This document shows positions 35,974 through 42,373 of a stretch of DNA of 48,029 bases, piece by piece (the stretch's first letter is position 1; every line of letters begins with the position of its first letter). Made by a program: the position numbers and the translations under genes. Below the pieces are notes generated by a model, which saw nothing but the letters and a program-made list of their open reading frames with translations, ran no database searches and was not told the origin of the DNA. Source of the stretch: Thermoleophilia bacterium (GTDB lineage: Bacteria > Actinomycetota > Thermoleophilia > Solirubrobacterales > 70-9); NCBI GenBank assembly GCA_016649905.1, contig JAENWU010000004.1, positions 1-48,029 of the forward strand. Direction: 5' to 3'.

Positions 35974-36879
35974 ATGGCGAAAACGAAGGATGCGAGCGAG
36001 CGCGAGAGGTTCACCTCCCCGACGTCGGCGGCGCCGGTTTTGGTCGGTTTCGACGGTAGCGAGGGTGGCCGCGACGCGCTCGAGCTTGCGCGCGTCCTCA
36101 GTTCGATCCGTGGTACCCGTTGCGTAGTCGCGAGCGGCCTCACCTACGGCCCGGTCCCGGTCCATCGTGCGCTCGGCGACGAGGAGAGCGCCGAGGTCGA
36201 GCCCCTCTTTGAGGAGGCGCGGGCGAGCCTCGAAGACCCCGAGGTCGAGACCCACGTCATTGGCGCCCGCTCGCCGGCCAGGATGCTCGTCGAGTGCGCC
36301 GAGCGCGAGAGTGCCGGCACGATCGTGGTCGGCTCGCCCCAACGCGGAAAGATTGGCCGGGCCTTGCTGGGAAGTGTCGCCGAGCAGGTTCTGCATCATG
36401 CGCCGTGCGAGGTGGTCGTGGCGCCCCACGGCTACGCCGCCGAGCACCACGAGGGGTACACGAAGATCGCGGTCGCAGTCGACGGGACCCCCGAGTCGAA
36501 AGTCGCCCTCACGCGGGCAGAAGATCTCGCGCGCCAGGCGGGCGCCACTATCGAGATCCTCGTCGCCTCCGATCCGGTCGTCTCAGGCATCGAAGCCGAA
36601 TTCCCGTCGGATGCACCATCCTCGATGTCAGATGTGCTGGAGGCAGCGCTCGGTTCCGTCGACCCTGCGCTCGCTCCAACCGGGAAGAAGGTGGACTCCG
36701 GCTGGCGCCAGGTCGTCCGCACGATCGCCACTGCGCTGGCCGAGGGCTGCGGACCCGACGTCGATCTCCTCGTCGCCGGCTCCCGCCGACCGATGGATCG
36801 CTTCCTCCTAGGCTCGGTGACCAAGCATCTGGTGACCGAGGCGCCGTGTCCGGTCCTCGTGGTCTCCCACGCGGCGTAG
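35974..36879 (+). CDS. Tandem universal stress protein
   Basis: 301 residues. Domain 1 begins APVLVGFDGSEGG after an 18-residue charged leader. Signatures: GSPQRGKIG in domain 1 (Gln replaces the His of its paralogues) and GSRRPMDRFLLGSV in domain 2, where the usual G-Y-G is replaced by P-M-D, so the second site may bind nucleotide differently. Good ribosome binding site AAGGAGAGAAGTC. Followed after 7 bp by a broken USP and a broken phosphoketolase, apparently its former operon partners. Confidence 0.94.
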   Translation: MAKTKDASERERFTSPTSAAPVLVGFDGSEGGRDALELARVLSSIRGTRCVVASGLTYGPVPVHRALGDEESAEVEPLFEEARASLEDPEVETHVIGARSPARMLVECAERESAGTIVVGSPQRGKIGRALLGSVAEQVLHHAPCEVVVAPHGYAAEHHEGYTKIAVAVDGTPESKVALTRAEDLARQAGATIEILVASDPVVSGIEAEFPSDAPSSMSDVLEAALGSVDPALAPTGKKVDSGWRQVVRTIATALAEGCGPDVDLLVAGSRRPMDRFLLGSVTKHLVTEAPCPVLVVSHAA

Positions 36880-36886
36880 GTGCGAC

Positions 36887-37242
36887 GTGTACCGAAAGAT
36901 CCTCGTCGGCTTCGACAACACCGAGCAAGGCCGTGATGCGCTTGCGCTCGGCAGGATCCTTGCGCAGGCAAATGGCGTGGAGATGCTGATCGTGACCGCT
37001 CCCGGGCAGAGCTGCCCACCGAGGCACGGGCGCTACCGGTCTTCCTGCGCGGCTTCGCGGCGGACGAGCTGATCAGCGCCGCCAAAGCCGGCGTTGACCT
37101 GATGGTGCTTGGGTCCCGCTCGGGAGGCCCTCTGCGCCGCATGTTCCACAAAAGCGTCTCCAGCATCGTCATGTCCGAGGCGAGCTGCCCGGTGCTGATC
37201 TCTCCCAGCAACGTGACGATGCCACGGGCAGCTTTGGCGTGA
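36887..37242 (+). pseudogene. Universal stress protein remnant with internal deletion
   Basis: GTG 36887 opens a good USP first strand (YRKILVGFDNTEQGRDALALGRILA). After residue ~36 the frame shifts, and from about 37011 the sequence is the end of a second Usp domain: FAADELISAAKAGVDLMVLG, then SRSGGPLRRMFHKSV and SCPVLISPS. It stops with TGA at 37240-37242. About 200 residues between are missing. The stop overlaps the GTG of the phosphoketolase remnant (GTGA), showing the two were once a coupled pair. Confidence 0.82.
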
Positions 37243-37620
37243 CCGCCGACCACCTGCTTCACTCGTTGTCGGTGCCCGAGCTGAGCGAAGCGCAGCTGGA
37301 TGACCTCGTCGGCTACTGGGAGGCGGCCAACTAGCGTCCCGACTCCCGGCTCGATCCACGAGGGCGGCGAGCTCGGCCACGCCTTCGCCGCCGCTTTCGA
37401 CAACCCGGACCTGCTGGTCGCCTGTGTGATCGGAGACGGCGCCACTTGAGGCTCATGGAAGGGCGTGCGCTTCCTCAACCCCGCCCGCGACGGTGCCGTG
37501 CTGCCGATCCTGCACCTGAACGAGAACAAAATCTCCGGCCCGACCGTGCTGGGGCGACAGCGCGACGGAGAGAAATAGTGCTGCGCACACCGAAGGGCTG
37601 GACCGGCCCCAAGGAAGGCG
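37239..37620 (+). pseudogene. xfp: Phosphoketolase remnant with several deletions
   Basis: GTG 37239 begins [21 protein letters not shown], and a stop follows after GYWEAAN. Compared with the intact gene at 43907, about 320 bp are then absent and the text resumes at [15 protein letters not shown] further 12-bp loss follows (GYGLV region), then a small loss at GDG[EAETA]PLEGSW that fits slippage between two GACGGCG repeats, then a larger loss before LRTPKGWTGPKE. The remainder of the 800-residue enzyme is gone and the sequence joins the 3' side of an opposing kinase gene near 37610. Confidence 0.85.
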
Positions 37621-38389
37621 AGATCTGCGGCGACGTCGATCTCCCGCAGACCTCGGTCGAACTCGACGCAGTCGAAGACGTACAGGGGGCCCACGGCGGG
37701 GAGAATCACGTGCTCGGCCCGAAGGTCTCCATGGCACTCGCGGATTCGGCCCGCCTCGGCACGCGCCGCGAGCTGCTCTCGCCCACTCGCGAGAAAGGCG
37801 GCCGTAAAGGCTTCGGCGGCTCGCAGGCGATTCTCGTCGATCACTCGACCCGCCACGGAGCGAAGCGTCGCCAGGTTGTCCTGCAGGGAGACAGCGAGGC
37901 GGTCGAGTGCCCGGCGCTCCGGCGGAACGATCGGCGCGCAGGCGTGGAAGCAAGCGATGCGTGTCGCGACCGCTGCGATTTGCGAAGCGTCAAGGGCACC
38001 CCTCGCCGCCAGGGCTTCCAGACTCCGATCCTCCTCGACGGCTCGCATCTCGACCGCGCACTCGATCGCGGCAGGGTCGTGCGCCAAGCCCAGCGCGTAG
38101 CCGTCTCCCCGCGGGATGATCCCGACGACACGGAGGTAGATGCGGGGGGGGCGAGACGTCGGTTCAGCCGAACCTCCTCGAAGCACATCCGCCGGCGCTC
38201 CTGCAACGTCCCGTAGTCGAGAAATGGAAGTGTGATGGGCTTCTTGACCTTGTAGGCGAGGCCGCCGGCCCGGAAGACCCAGGAGATGTGGGTCTCCCTG
38301 AGCTCGACCGCTCGAGGGTGATGTGGATAGAAGCCTGGGTCGAGCATGGCCTCCACGAACGCCGGCGACGGCGCGACGGCGACGGTCAT
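37607..38389 (-). pseudogene. Aminoglycoside-phosphotransferase-like kinase (Rv2004c N-terminal half), frameshifted and truncated
   Basis: ATG 38389 opens AVAPSPAFVEAMLDPGFYPH and continues to RLNRRLAPP. A run of eight G at 38144-38151 (C on the coding strand) breaks the frame; with nine, RIYLRVVGIIPRGDGYALG would follow directly. The downstream frame keeps the catalytic RECHGDLRAEHVIL loop and IDVAADLAF. The ATP-binding (AAA-like) C-terminal half expected from Rv2004c-type proteins is missing, cut at the phosphoketolase remnant. Rv2004c is a DosR-regulon member. Start overlaps the stop of the small membrane protein gene (ATGA). Confidence 0.75.
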
Positions 38390-38778
38390 GCGCCGTGAGC
38401 CCCAGAGGTAAGTGCCCGGCCGGCGCCACGACCTGGATGCCGATCCGCGCGAGCGACTTCGCGCTGCTCAACTTCCGGCTGGTCGACCTCTGGTGAGAGG
38501 GCATCCCCCGGTCGCTCTTGGGCCTCACTGCGTACGCCTCCGATCAGGCAGAGCCCCATGCCGGCGAAGCCGGCGTCGCGGAGGCCGACCGCGAGCAACT
38601 GCAAAGCGTCCGGCGCGCCCTGGGTCGCCGCGACGACCGCCTCGGCCACGAACGTCATCAGCAGCTGTGGGGTCGAAAAGCCGCCCCGCACGGCCTCGAT
38701 CAGGTCGCTCGCGAAGTAGACAACGGAGAAACCGAGTGCGGCCGTGCCAAATAAGCCGATCCGAGAATTGCGGGTCAT
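38386..38778 (-). CDS. Small membrane protein, possibly an internally deleted remnant
   Basis: 130 codons from ATG 38778, preceded by GGAGGAAGCTGGCGAGG. The N-terminus has a hydrophobic helix (IGLFGTAALGFSVVYFASDL) and a GGFSTPQLLMTFVAEA segment that looks genuine. A second hydrophobic stretch (DALQLLAVGLRDAGFAGMGL) follows. The last ~45 residues are low-complexity and charged, while another frame there reads a more natural hydrophobic tail (ARIGIQVVAPAGHLPLGL). I therefore suspect an internal deletion with frame change. No family recognised. Confidence 0.45.
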   Translation of the reverse strand: MTRNSRIGLFGTAALGFSVVYFASDLIEAVRGGFSTPQLLMTFVAEAVVAATQGAPDALQLLAVGLRDAGFAGMGLCLIGGVRSEAQERPGDALSPEVDQPEVEQREVARADRHPGRGAGRALTSGAHGA

Positions 38779-38785
38779 CCTCGCC

Positions 38786-38822
38786 AGCTTCCTCCGCCGC
38801 GTCGGCGGCGCCATCAGGGACG
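38786..38822 (-). promoter_or_regulatory. Shared promoter element before the small membrane protein
   Basis: Minus strand GTCCCTGATGGC with GATGGC at 38815-38810, an 18-bp spacer, GAAGCT at 38791-38786, then 7 nt to ATG 38778. The -10 is weak; the GGAGGA nearby could instead be a ribosome binding site. Confidence 0.4.
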
Positions 38823-38840
38823 CACCGCACCGGCCCTGCG

Positions 38841-38880
38841 GGTTTTCACCGATGGCGCATGAGCTCCCGCGGGCGAGGAG
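38841..38880 (+). promoter_or_regulatory. Weak copy of the shared element before the PfkB remnant
   Basis: GGGTTTTCACCGATGGC (GATGGC 38851-38856). Eighteen bp later stands GAGGAG, not a convincing -10, though it could serve as ribosome binding site for GTG 38896. Probably decayed. Confidence 0.3.
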
Positions 38881-38895
38881 GAATCCCCTAGCCCC

Positions 38896-39141
38896 GTGCT
38901 TGGCCGCCACGAGCTCGACGACCTCTACAGCGTCTCGGCGACGACCGGCCTGGTGAGCGATGTCACTCTTCTGACCGGCGAGCGCCAGGATGGCGTCTTG
39001 CCCGCGGAGACCTACGAACGGCTGGCCCGCGACCTGCGGGCCAACGGCCGCACCGTGCTCGCCGACCTCGCTCGGGGGCCCCTCAACGCCGCCGCCGCCT
39101 CGTCGCGGAACTGCGGAAGTCACCCCGATCCCGGCAACTGA
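38896..39141 (+). pseudogene. PfkB-family sugar kinase remnant
   Basis: From GTG 38896 the frame reads GRHELDDLYSV, then LVSDVTLLTGE, then VLPAETYERLARDLRANG and TVLADLARGPLNAA, closely matching residues about 115-195 of the intact kinase at 7031-7996. The N-terminal third with the sugar-binding motifs is missing, and after GPLNAA everything up to a short C-terminal helix (RRLVAELRKS, other frame) is gone, including the GAGDS catalytic motif. It ends in TGA at 39139-39141, 32 bp before the second micro-protein gene. Confidence 0.78.
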
Positions 39142-39173
39142 GGTTCAGCAAACCCATACGAGGAGATCCACCG

Positions 39174-39326
39174 ATGCCCGACGAGACGATCACCCTGACG
39201 ATGTCGAAGCCGGACGCTGAGGTGCTTCTGGGCGTGCTGTCATCAGAGCGCTACAACGCCGAGGCCGAAGCAGTCTGTGACGCGGTGCGTAAGCAGATCG
39301 ACGAGAGGCTGGCCGAGCTGGGCTGA
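39174..39326 (+). CDS. 50-residue micro-protein, paralogue of the one at 8793
   Basis: Encodes MPDETITLTMSKPDAEVLLG and then a second acidic helix ending in IDERLAELG. It aligns without gaps over its length with the 54-residue product at 8793-8957. The ribosome binding site is GAGGAGATCCACCG. Like its partner it follows PfkB/hydrolase-type sequence and precedes a tandem USP, but here the USP has its own promoter (39341-39387) in between. Conservation of sequence and context in two places argues that this is a real gene. Function unknown. Confidence 0.75.
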   Translation: MPDETITLTMSKPDAEVLLGVLSSERYNAEAEAVCDAVRKQIDERLAELG

Positions 39327-39340
39327 CGATCGGCATCCGG

Positions 39341-39387
39341 CTCTGTGGCTTTCCACGGATGACGGGAGCGAAGGCCGCGCCTAGATT
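39341..39387 (+). promoter_or_regulatory. Shared promoter element, USP at 39417
   Basis: TGTGGCTTTCCACGGATGAC ending at 39363, an 18-bp spacer, -10 TAGATT at 39382-39387. The -10 is identical to those at 13172 and 33534. Confidence 0.68.
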
Positions 39388-39416
39388 TGACCGGACAACC
39401 GAGTAAGGAGGCCAAA

Positions 39417-40334
39417 GTGGAGAGTCCGAGAAAGGCCCGCCGGCCGACCCGGATCCTGGTCGGCTTCGACGGAAGCAGCGGGGCTAATGACGCGGTGGCC
39501 CTAGCTCGGAATCTGGCGCCTGGCTCGACCGCAGTGCTGGCCTACGTCCTCCCGCACGAGGATCCGCTTGCACACCACTACCAGCTGCTTGGAGACGATG
39601 ACTCACCCGCGGCGCAGGGCTTCTTCGACGAGGCGGTGGCTACGCTCGATGGCATCCAGACTGAGGTGCGTTCCTACGTCGGCGCCTCCCCTGCCCACGT
39701 GCTCTGCGATCTCGCCGAAAACGAGGATTTCGACCTGGTCGTCGTCGGCTCACCTCATCGAGGTGTTCTCGGACGCGCCCTAATCGGGAGCGTCGCCGAG
39801 GCTCTGATGCACGGAGCTCGTGCACCTATCGTCCTGGCGCCGCGGAACTACGCGAGCGAGGGCCACGACTCCTTGGGAGCCATCGCCGTCGCATTCGACG
39901 GCACGCCGGAGTCAGACGCGGCCCTGCGCCAAGCCGAAGGGCTCGCGCTCGCGGCCGGTGCCTCGCTTGAAGTGCTTACCGTGGTGGCGCCGTCGGCGGT
40001 GGTGCCCAAAGTGCTGGTCCAGACCCGTTCCCCGACGCCGGAGCCCTACGCCGCGATCGAAAGGGCAATTGACGATGTCGACGATGCGGTGGAGGTGCAC
40101 GCCCACATGTTGATCGGACCGATTGCAGAAAAGGTGGCCAACGCCTGCAAGGACATAGACCTGCTCGTAACTGGGTCGCGCGACTACGGCCCTCTAGAGC
40201 GAGTTCTGGTCGGCTCGGTTTCCTCCAGGCTGATTCACATGGCCCCTTGCCCGGTCCTGGTGGTGCCGCGGCCCACCCAGGCCAAGACTTCCGCCGAGAA
40301 GGCAGCGAACGTCGAGGAGTCGACAGCGGCTTAG
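39417..40334 (+). CDS. Tandem universal stress protein
   Basis: 305 residues from GTG 39417, which has a perfect AAGGAGG site 7 nt upstream. An in-frame TTG at 39387 overlaps the -10 box and is rejected. Signatures GSPHRGVLGRALIGSVA in domain 1 and GSRDYGPLERVLVGSV in domain 2 (Asp replaces the usual second Gly). The C-terminal tail is Lys/Ala/Glu rich. It is closest by eye to the USPs at 8959 and 33546. The region behind it on the other strand contains PRTase and arginine deiminase scraps. Confidence 0.94.
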   Translation: MESPRKARRPTRILVGFDGSSGANDAVALARNLAPGSTAVLAYVLPHEDPLAHHYQLLGDDDSPAAQGFFDEAVATLDGIQTEVRSYVGASPAHVLCDLAENEDFDLVVVGSPHRGVLGRALIGSVAEALMHGARAPIVLAPRNYASEGHDSLGAIAVAFDGTPESDAALRQAEGLALAAGASLEVLTVVAPSAVVPKVLVQTRSPTPEPYAAIERAIDDVDDAVEVHAHMLIGPIAEKVANACKDIDLLVTGSRDYGPLERVLVGSVSSRLIHMAPCPVLVVPRPTQAKTSAEKAANVEESTAA

Positions 40335-40339
40335 GACGC

Positions 40340-40462
40340 TCAGCCGGGCTCGAGGCAGAGCACGTTGTTTCCGTCGTCCCACTGCTCTCGTTCGCTCTCG
40401 AACGGATCCTCGCCGGTGGGGTGATCACCTGGACGTCGCCCAGGCCAAGGGCAATCTTTGAG
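40340..40462 (-). pseudogene. arcA: Arginine deiminase remnant
   Basis: On the minus strand GEDPFESEREQWDDGNNVLC, then LEPG, reads directly into TGA at 40342-40340. The EREQWDDGNNV block is a hallmark of arginine deiminase (ArcA). Just upstream in a different frame stands IALGLGDVQVI, the segment that normally precedes it, so a frameshift separates the two. The N-terminal two thirds and the C-terminal Cys loop are absent. ArcA converts arginine to citrulline, upstream of ornithine carbamoyltransferase and carbamate kinase. Confidence 0.7.
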
Positions 40463-40527
40463 GGCCTCCACAACTCCGCCCCCGAAGGGCTCGATCACCG
40501 GCACGTCGGGGTCGTCGCCCGGCCTGA

Positions 40528-40625
40528 TCGACCACGATCGGATCCTCGGCGGCCAGGGCGGTTAACCGCTCCGCCAGCTGGTGGCCGGCATCGCGCCGGT
40601 CGGTGAAGGGTGCGGTCCGGGTTGC
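40528..40625 (-). pseudogene. Phosphoribosyltransferase N-terminal remnant
   Basis: Minus frame reads FTDRRDAGHQLAERLTALAA, then EDPIVV, matching the intact PRTase at 34663 ([20 protein letters not shown]). Similarity ends at IVV, before the PRGG motif, and the PRPP loop is absent. It starts just downstream of the dodecin stop, so dodecin and this PRTase may once have been cotranscribed. Between it and the arcA remnant about 65 bp hold nothing I can identify. Confidence 0.6.
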
Positions 40626-40629
40626 GGCC

Positions 40630-40830
40630 CTAGCTGAGGACAAAGCTGACCTTGAGGTCGACTCGGTAGCCGTTGACACTGCCGTTCTCGACCAGCACCT
40701 TCTGCTCCTTGACCCAGGCGCCCTTGATGTTCTTCACCGTCTCCGACGCCTTGCCGATGCCCTGTTTGATCGCGTCCTCGAAGCTCTGATCCGAAGTCGC
40801 GGTTATCTCGATGACCTTTGCTACCGCCAT
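40630..40830 (-). CDS. Dodecin family flavin-binding protein
   Basis: 66 residues, the standard dodecin length: MAVAKVIEITATSDQSFEDA, a central helix, then the GAWVKEQ strand and a VDLKVSFVL end strand. Dodecins form hollow 12-mers that store or buffer FMN/riboflavin or CoA-type ligands. The Trp of the GAWVKEQ strand is the usual flavin-stacking residue. Ribosome binding site GAGGAGGCGAGC precedes ATG 40830. The promoter carries the shared element, linking flavin storage to the regulon. Confidence 0.93.
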   Translation of the reverse strand: MAVAKVIEITATSDQSFEDAIKQGIGKASETVKNIKGAWVKEQKVLVENGSVNGYRVDLKVSFVLS

Positions 40831-40864
40831 GCTCGCCTCCTCGTAGGTGCTTATCGTTCCGTCG

Positions 40865-40910
40865 ATTCTCCGGCTGCGGGGAACCACTGGCATCGGGGTT
40901 ATGCACCTCC
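40865..40910 (-). promoter_or_regulatory. Shared promoter element, dodecin
   Basis: Minus strand GGTGCATAACCCCGATGCC (40907-40889), an 18-bp spacer, -10 GAGAAT at 40870-40865. It is divergent from the copy at 40917-40960. Confidence 0.65.
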
Positions 40911-40916
40911 TCCCCT

Positions 40917-40960
40917 TTCGGCTTTCCCCCGATGGCGCCGCCATCTCGTGCCCCTAGGCT
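40917..40960 (+). promoter_or_regulatory. Shared promoter element, truncated hydrolase gene
   Basis: TTCGGCTTTCCCCCGATGGC ending at 40936, an 18-bp spacer, -10 TAGGCT at 40955-40960. The element is intact although the gene behind it is broken. Confidence 0.65.
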
Positions 40961-41003
40961 CGCTGGCGGCAGGATCGAATCTCAACAGCGAGGCCGAGGC
41001 CAG

Positions 41004-41189
41004 ATGAACGAGCGGACCTTTGAGATTCCGGCGCCGCCAGTACATCTTGTCGGCGACCTGACCGTCCCCGCGGACGCCGGTGGCCTTGTTGTCCTCGCTC
41101 ACGGCAGCGGTTCCAGCCGGGGCTCTTCAGCATATTCGGCCGCAGAACGACGCCCGACCCCTGTCGAGGCGTCGAGGATCAGCTTCTGA
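41004..41189 (+). pseudogene. Truncated serine alpha/beta hydrolase
   Basis: ATG 41004 encodes MNERTFEIPAPPVHLVGDLT, then VVLAHGSGSSRG, closely matching the first ~40 residues of the intact hydrolase at 7960-8604. After HGSGSSRG the sequence no longer matches and stops at 41187-41189, so nucleophile, Asp and His are all lost. The end overlaps the convergent slipin gene by 11 bp. A 61-residue product could still be made from the intact promoter but would lack activity. Confidence 0.75.
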
Positions 41190-42036
41190 CGGCCTCGCCG
41201 TTGGTTGCGGCCGGTGCGGTCGGCGCCGGGGGAACCTGCGAGGTTGGAGCAGGGGGCAGGTTTGCAACGGCATTCGTCTCTCGGTTGAGGAAGGCCCCGA
41301 GCTCCTGGATCGTGCTCATCAGCGGGGCCGGGAAGACGACCGTCGAGTTCTTGTCGACGCCCAGCTCCACCAGGGTTTGGAGGTTGCGCAGTTGGAGCGC
41401 CAGAGGGTGCTCCATCATCACGTCGGAGGCACTGGCAAGCTCGCCGGCGGCAAGCGCCTCGCCCTCTGCAGCGATGATCTTGGCTCGCTTCTCACGCTCG
41501 GCCTCCGCCTGGCGGGCCATCGCTCGCTTCATGCTTTCGGGCAGCTGGATGTCCTTCAGCTCGACGACGGTGACCTCGATGCCCCAGTCTTTCGTCTGGA
41601 CATCGAGGATCTCGCGAATGTTCTGGTTGATCGTTTCCGTCTCCGACAGCGCCTCGTCGAGCGTGTGGCGCCCGACCACGGCGCGCAGGGTCGTTTGGGC
41701 GATCTGATCGATCGCCGATTCGACGTTTTCTATGGCGACGATCGAGGCGATCGGATCATCGACTCGGTAGTAGGCCACCGCGGATACGTCGACGCTGACG
41801 TTGTCCCTGGTGATGATCCCCTGGGACTGGATCGGCATCGTGATGATTCGCATCGAGACTCTGGGAACCCGGTCCACAAACGGGACGATGAAGATCACAC
41901 CCGGTCCGCGGGGACCGCCCCTGACCTTCCCGAGCCGGAACTGGACGACACGTTCGTACTGCTTGACCACCTTGACTGACATAGCGATACCGATCAGAGC
42001 GACAACTGCAAGTCCGACAATCACGTAACCGATCAT
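41179..42036 (-). CDS. Slipin/stomatin-like SPFH-domain membrane protein
   Basis: 285 residues. A single N-terminal membrane anchor (IGYVIVGLAVVALIGIAMSV) is followed by the SPFH/band-7 domain (QYERVVQFRLGKVRGGPRGP through VELKDIQLPESMKRAM). A coiled-coil region rich in A, E and R (MARQAEAEREKRAKIIAAEGEA, in two parts) and a Pro/Ala-rich tail complete it. Family members form large rings in membranes and often work with NfeD proteins or proteases; neither is visible next door. GGGGAAGGAACGAC precedes the ATG. Confidence 0.93.
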   Translation of the reverse strand: MIGYVIVGLAVVALIGIAMSVKVVKQYERVVQFRLGKVRGGPRGPGVIFIVPFVDRVPRVSMRIITMPIQSQGIITRDNVSVDVSAVAYYRVDDPIASIVAIENVESAIDQIAQTTLRAVVGRHTLDEALSETETINQNIREILDVQTKDWGIEVTVVELKDIQLPESMKRAMARQAEAEREKRAKIIAAEGEALAAGELASASDVMMEHPLALQLRNLQTLVELGVDKNSTVVFPAPLMSTIQELGAFLNRETNAVANLPPAPTSQVPPAPTAPAATNGEAVRS

Positions 42037-42373
42037 GTCGTTCCTTCCCCGCCGGTGAGCCGGCGCGACGCGCTGCCTCTAGCGGCGCGTAGGTGTCGGC
42101 TGTGTGCGGGCGGCCGACTGGCCCGTGGCGGTCGGACGAAAAGCGCCCAGACGGGTCGCCTCGAGTTGACCAGCACCTACCACGCTACTCCTCCCAAGGG
42201 TGGGTAACTGGAGGTCAGCGGGTGTTCCGCAAACGCCTCGGTAGTTCCCGCCCCGGCGCTCTGTGGCCGACTCCGGAGAGGAGGCATAGGCCGGAGGCAC
42301 TCGGTAGGCCTCCCCGAATTCGTACGGCGAACTACGGAAGATCGTCACTGAGAAAGCGCAAAGATCGATCCAG
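42037..42373. other. 337-bp intergenic stretch without a recognisable gene
   Basis: No open frame with coding character was seen. A short hairpin (GCCGG-TGA-CCGGC type) at about 42052-42064 lies in the slipin 5' region. A degenerate copy of the shared promoter element lies at 42307-42345. The rest shows nothing I can identify. Confidence 0.5.
42307..42345 (+). promoter_or_regulatory. Degenerate copy of the shared promoter element
   Basis: GGCCTCCCCGAATTC ending at 42321, an 18-bp spacer, then GATCGT. GATG has become GAAT. It precedes the GNAT remnant, so promoter and gene may be decaying together. Confidence 0.3.

Noticed and set aside
36432-38528. 698-codon minus-strand open frame spanning the USP and kinase remnants
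   Set aside because: Only the middle part (about 37607-38140) has protein character (kinase). The rest is antisense to the intact USP at 35974 or out of frame.
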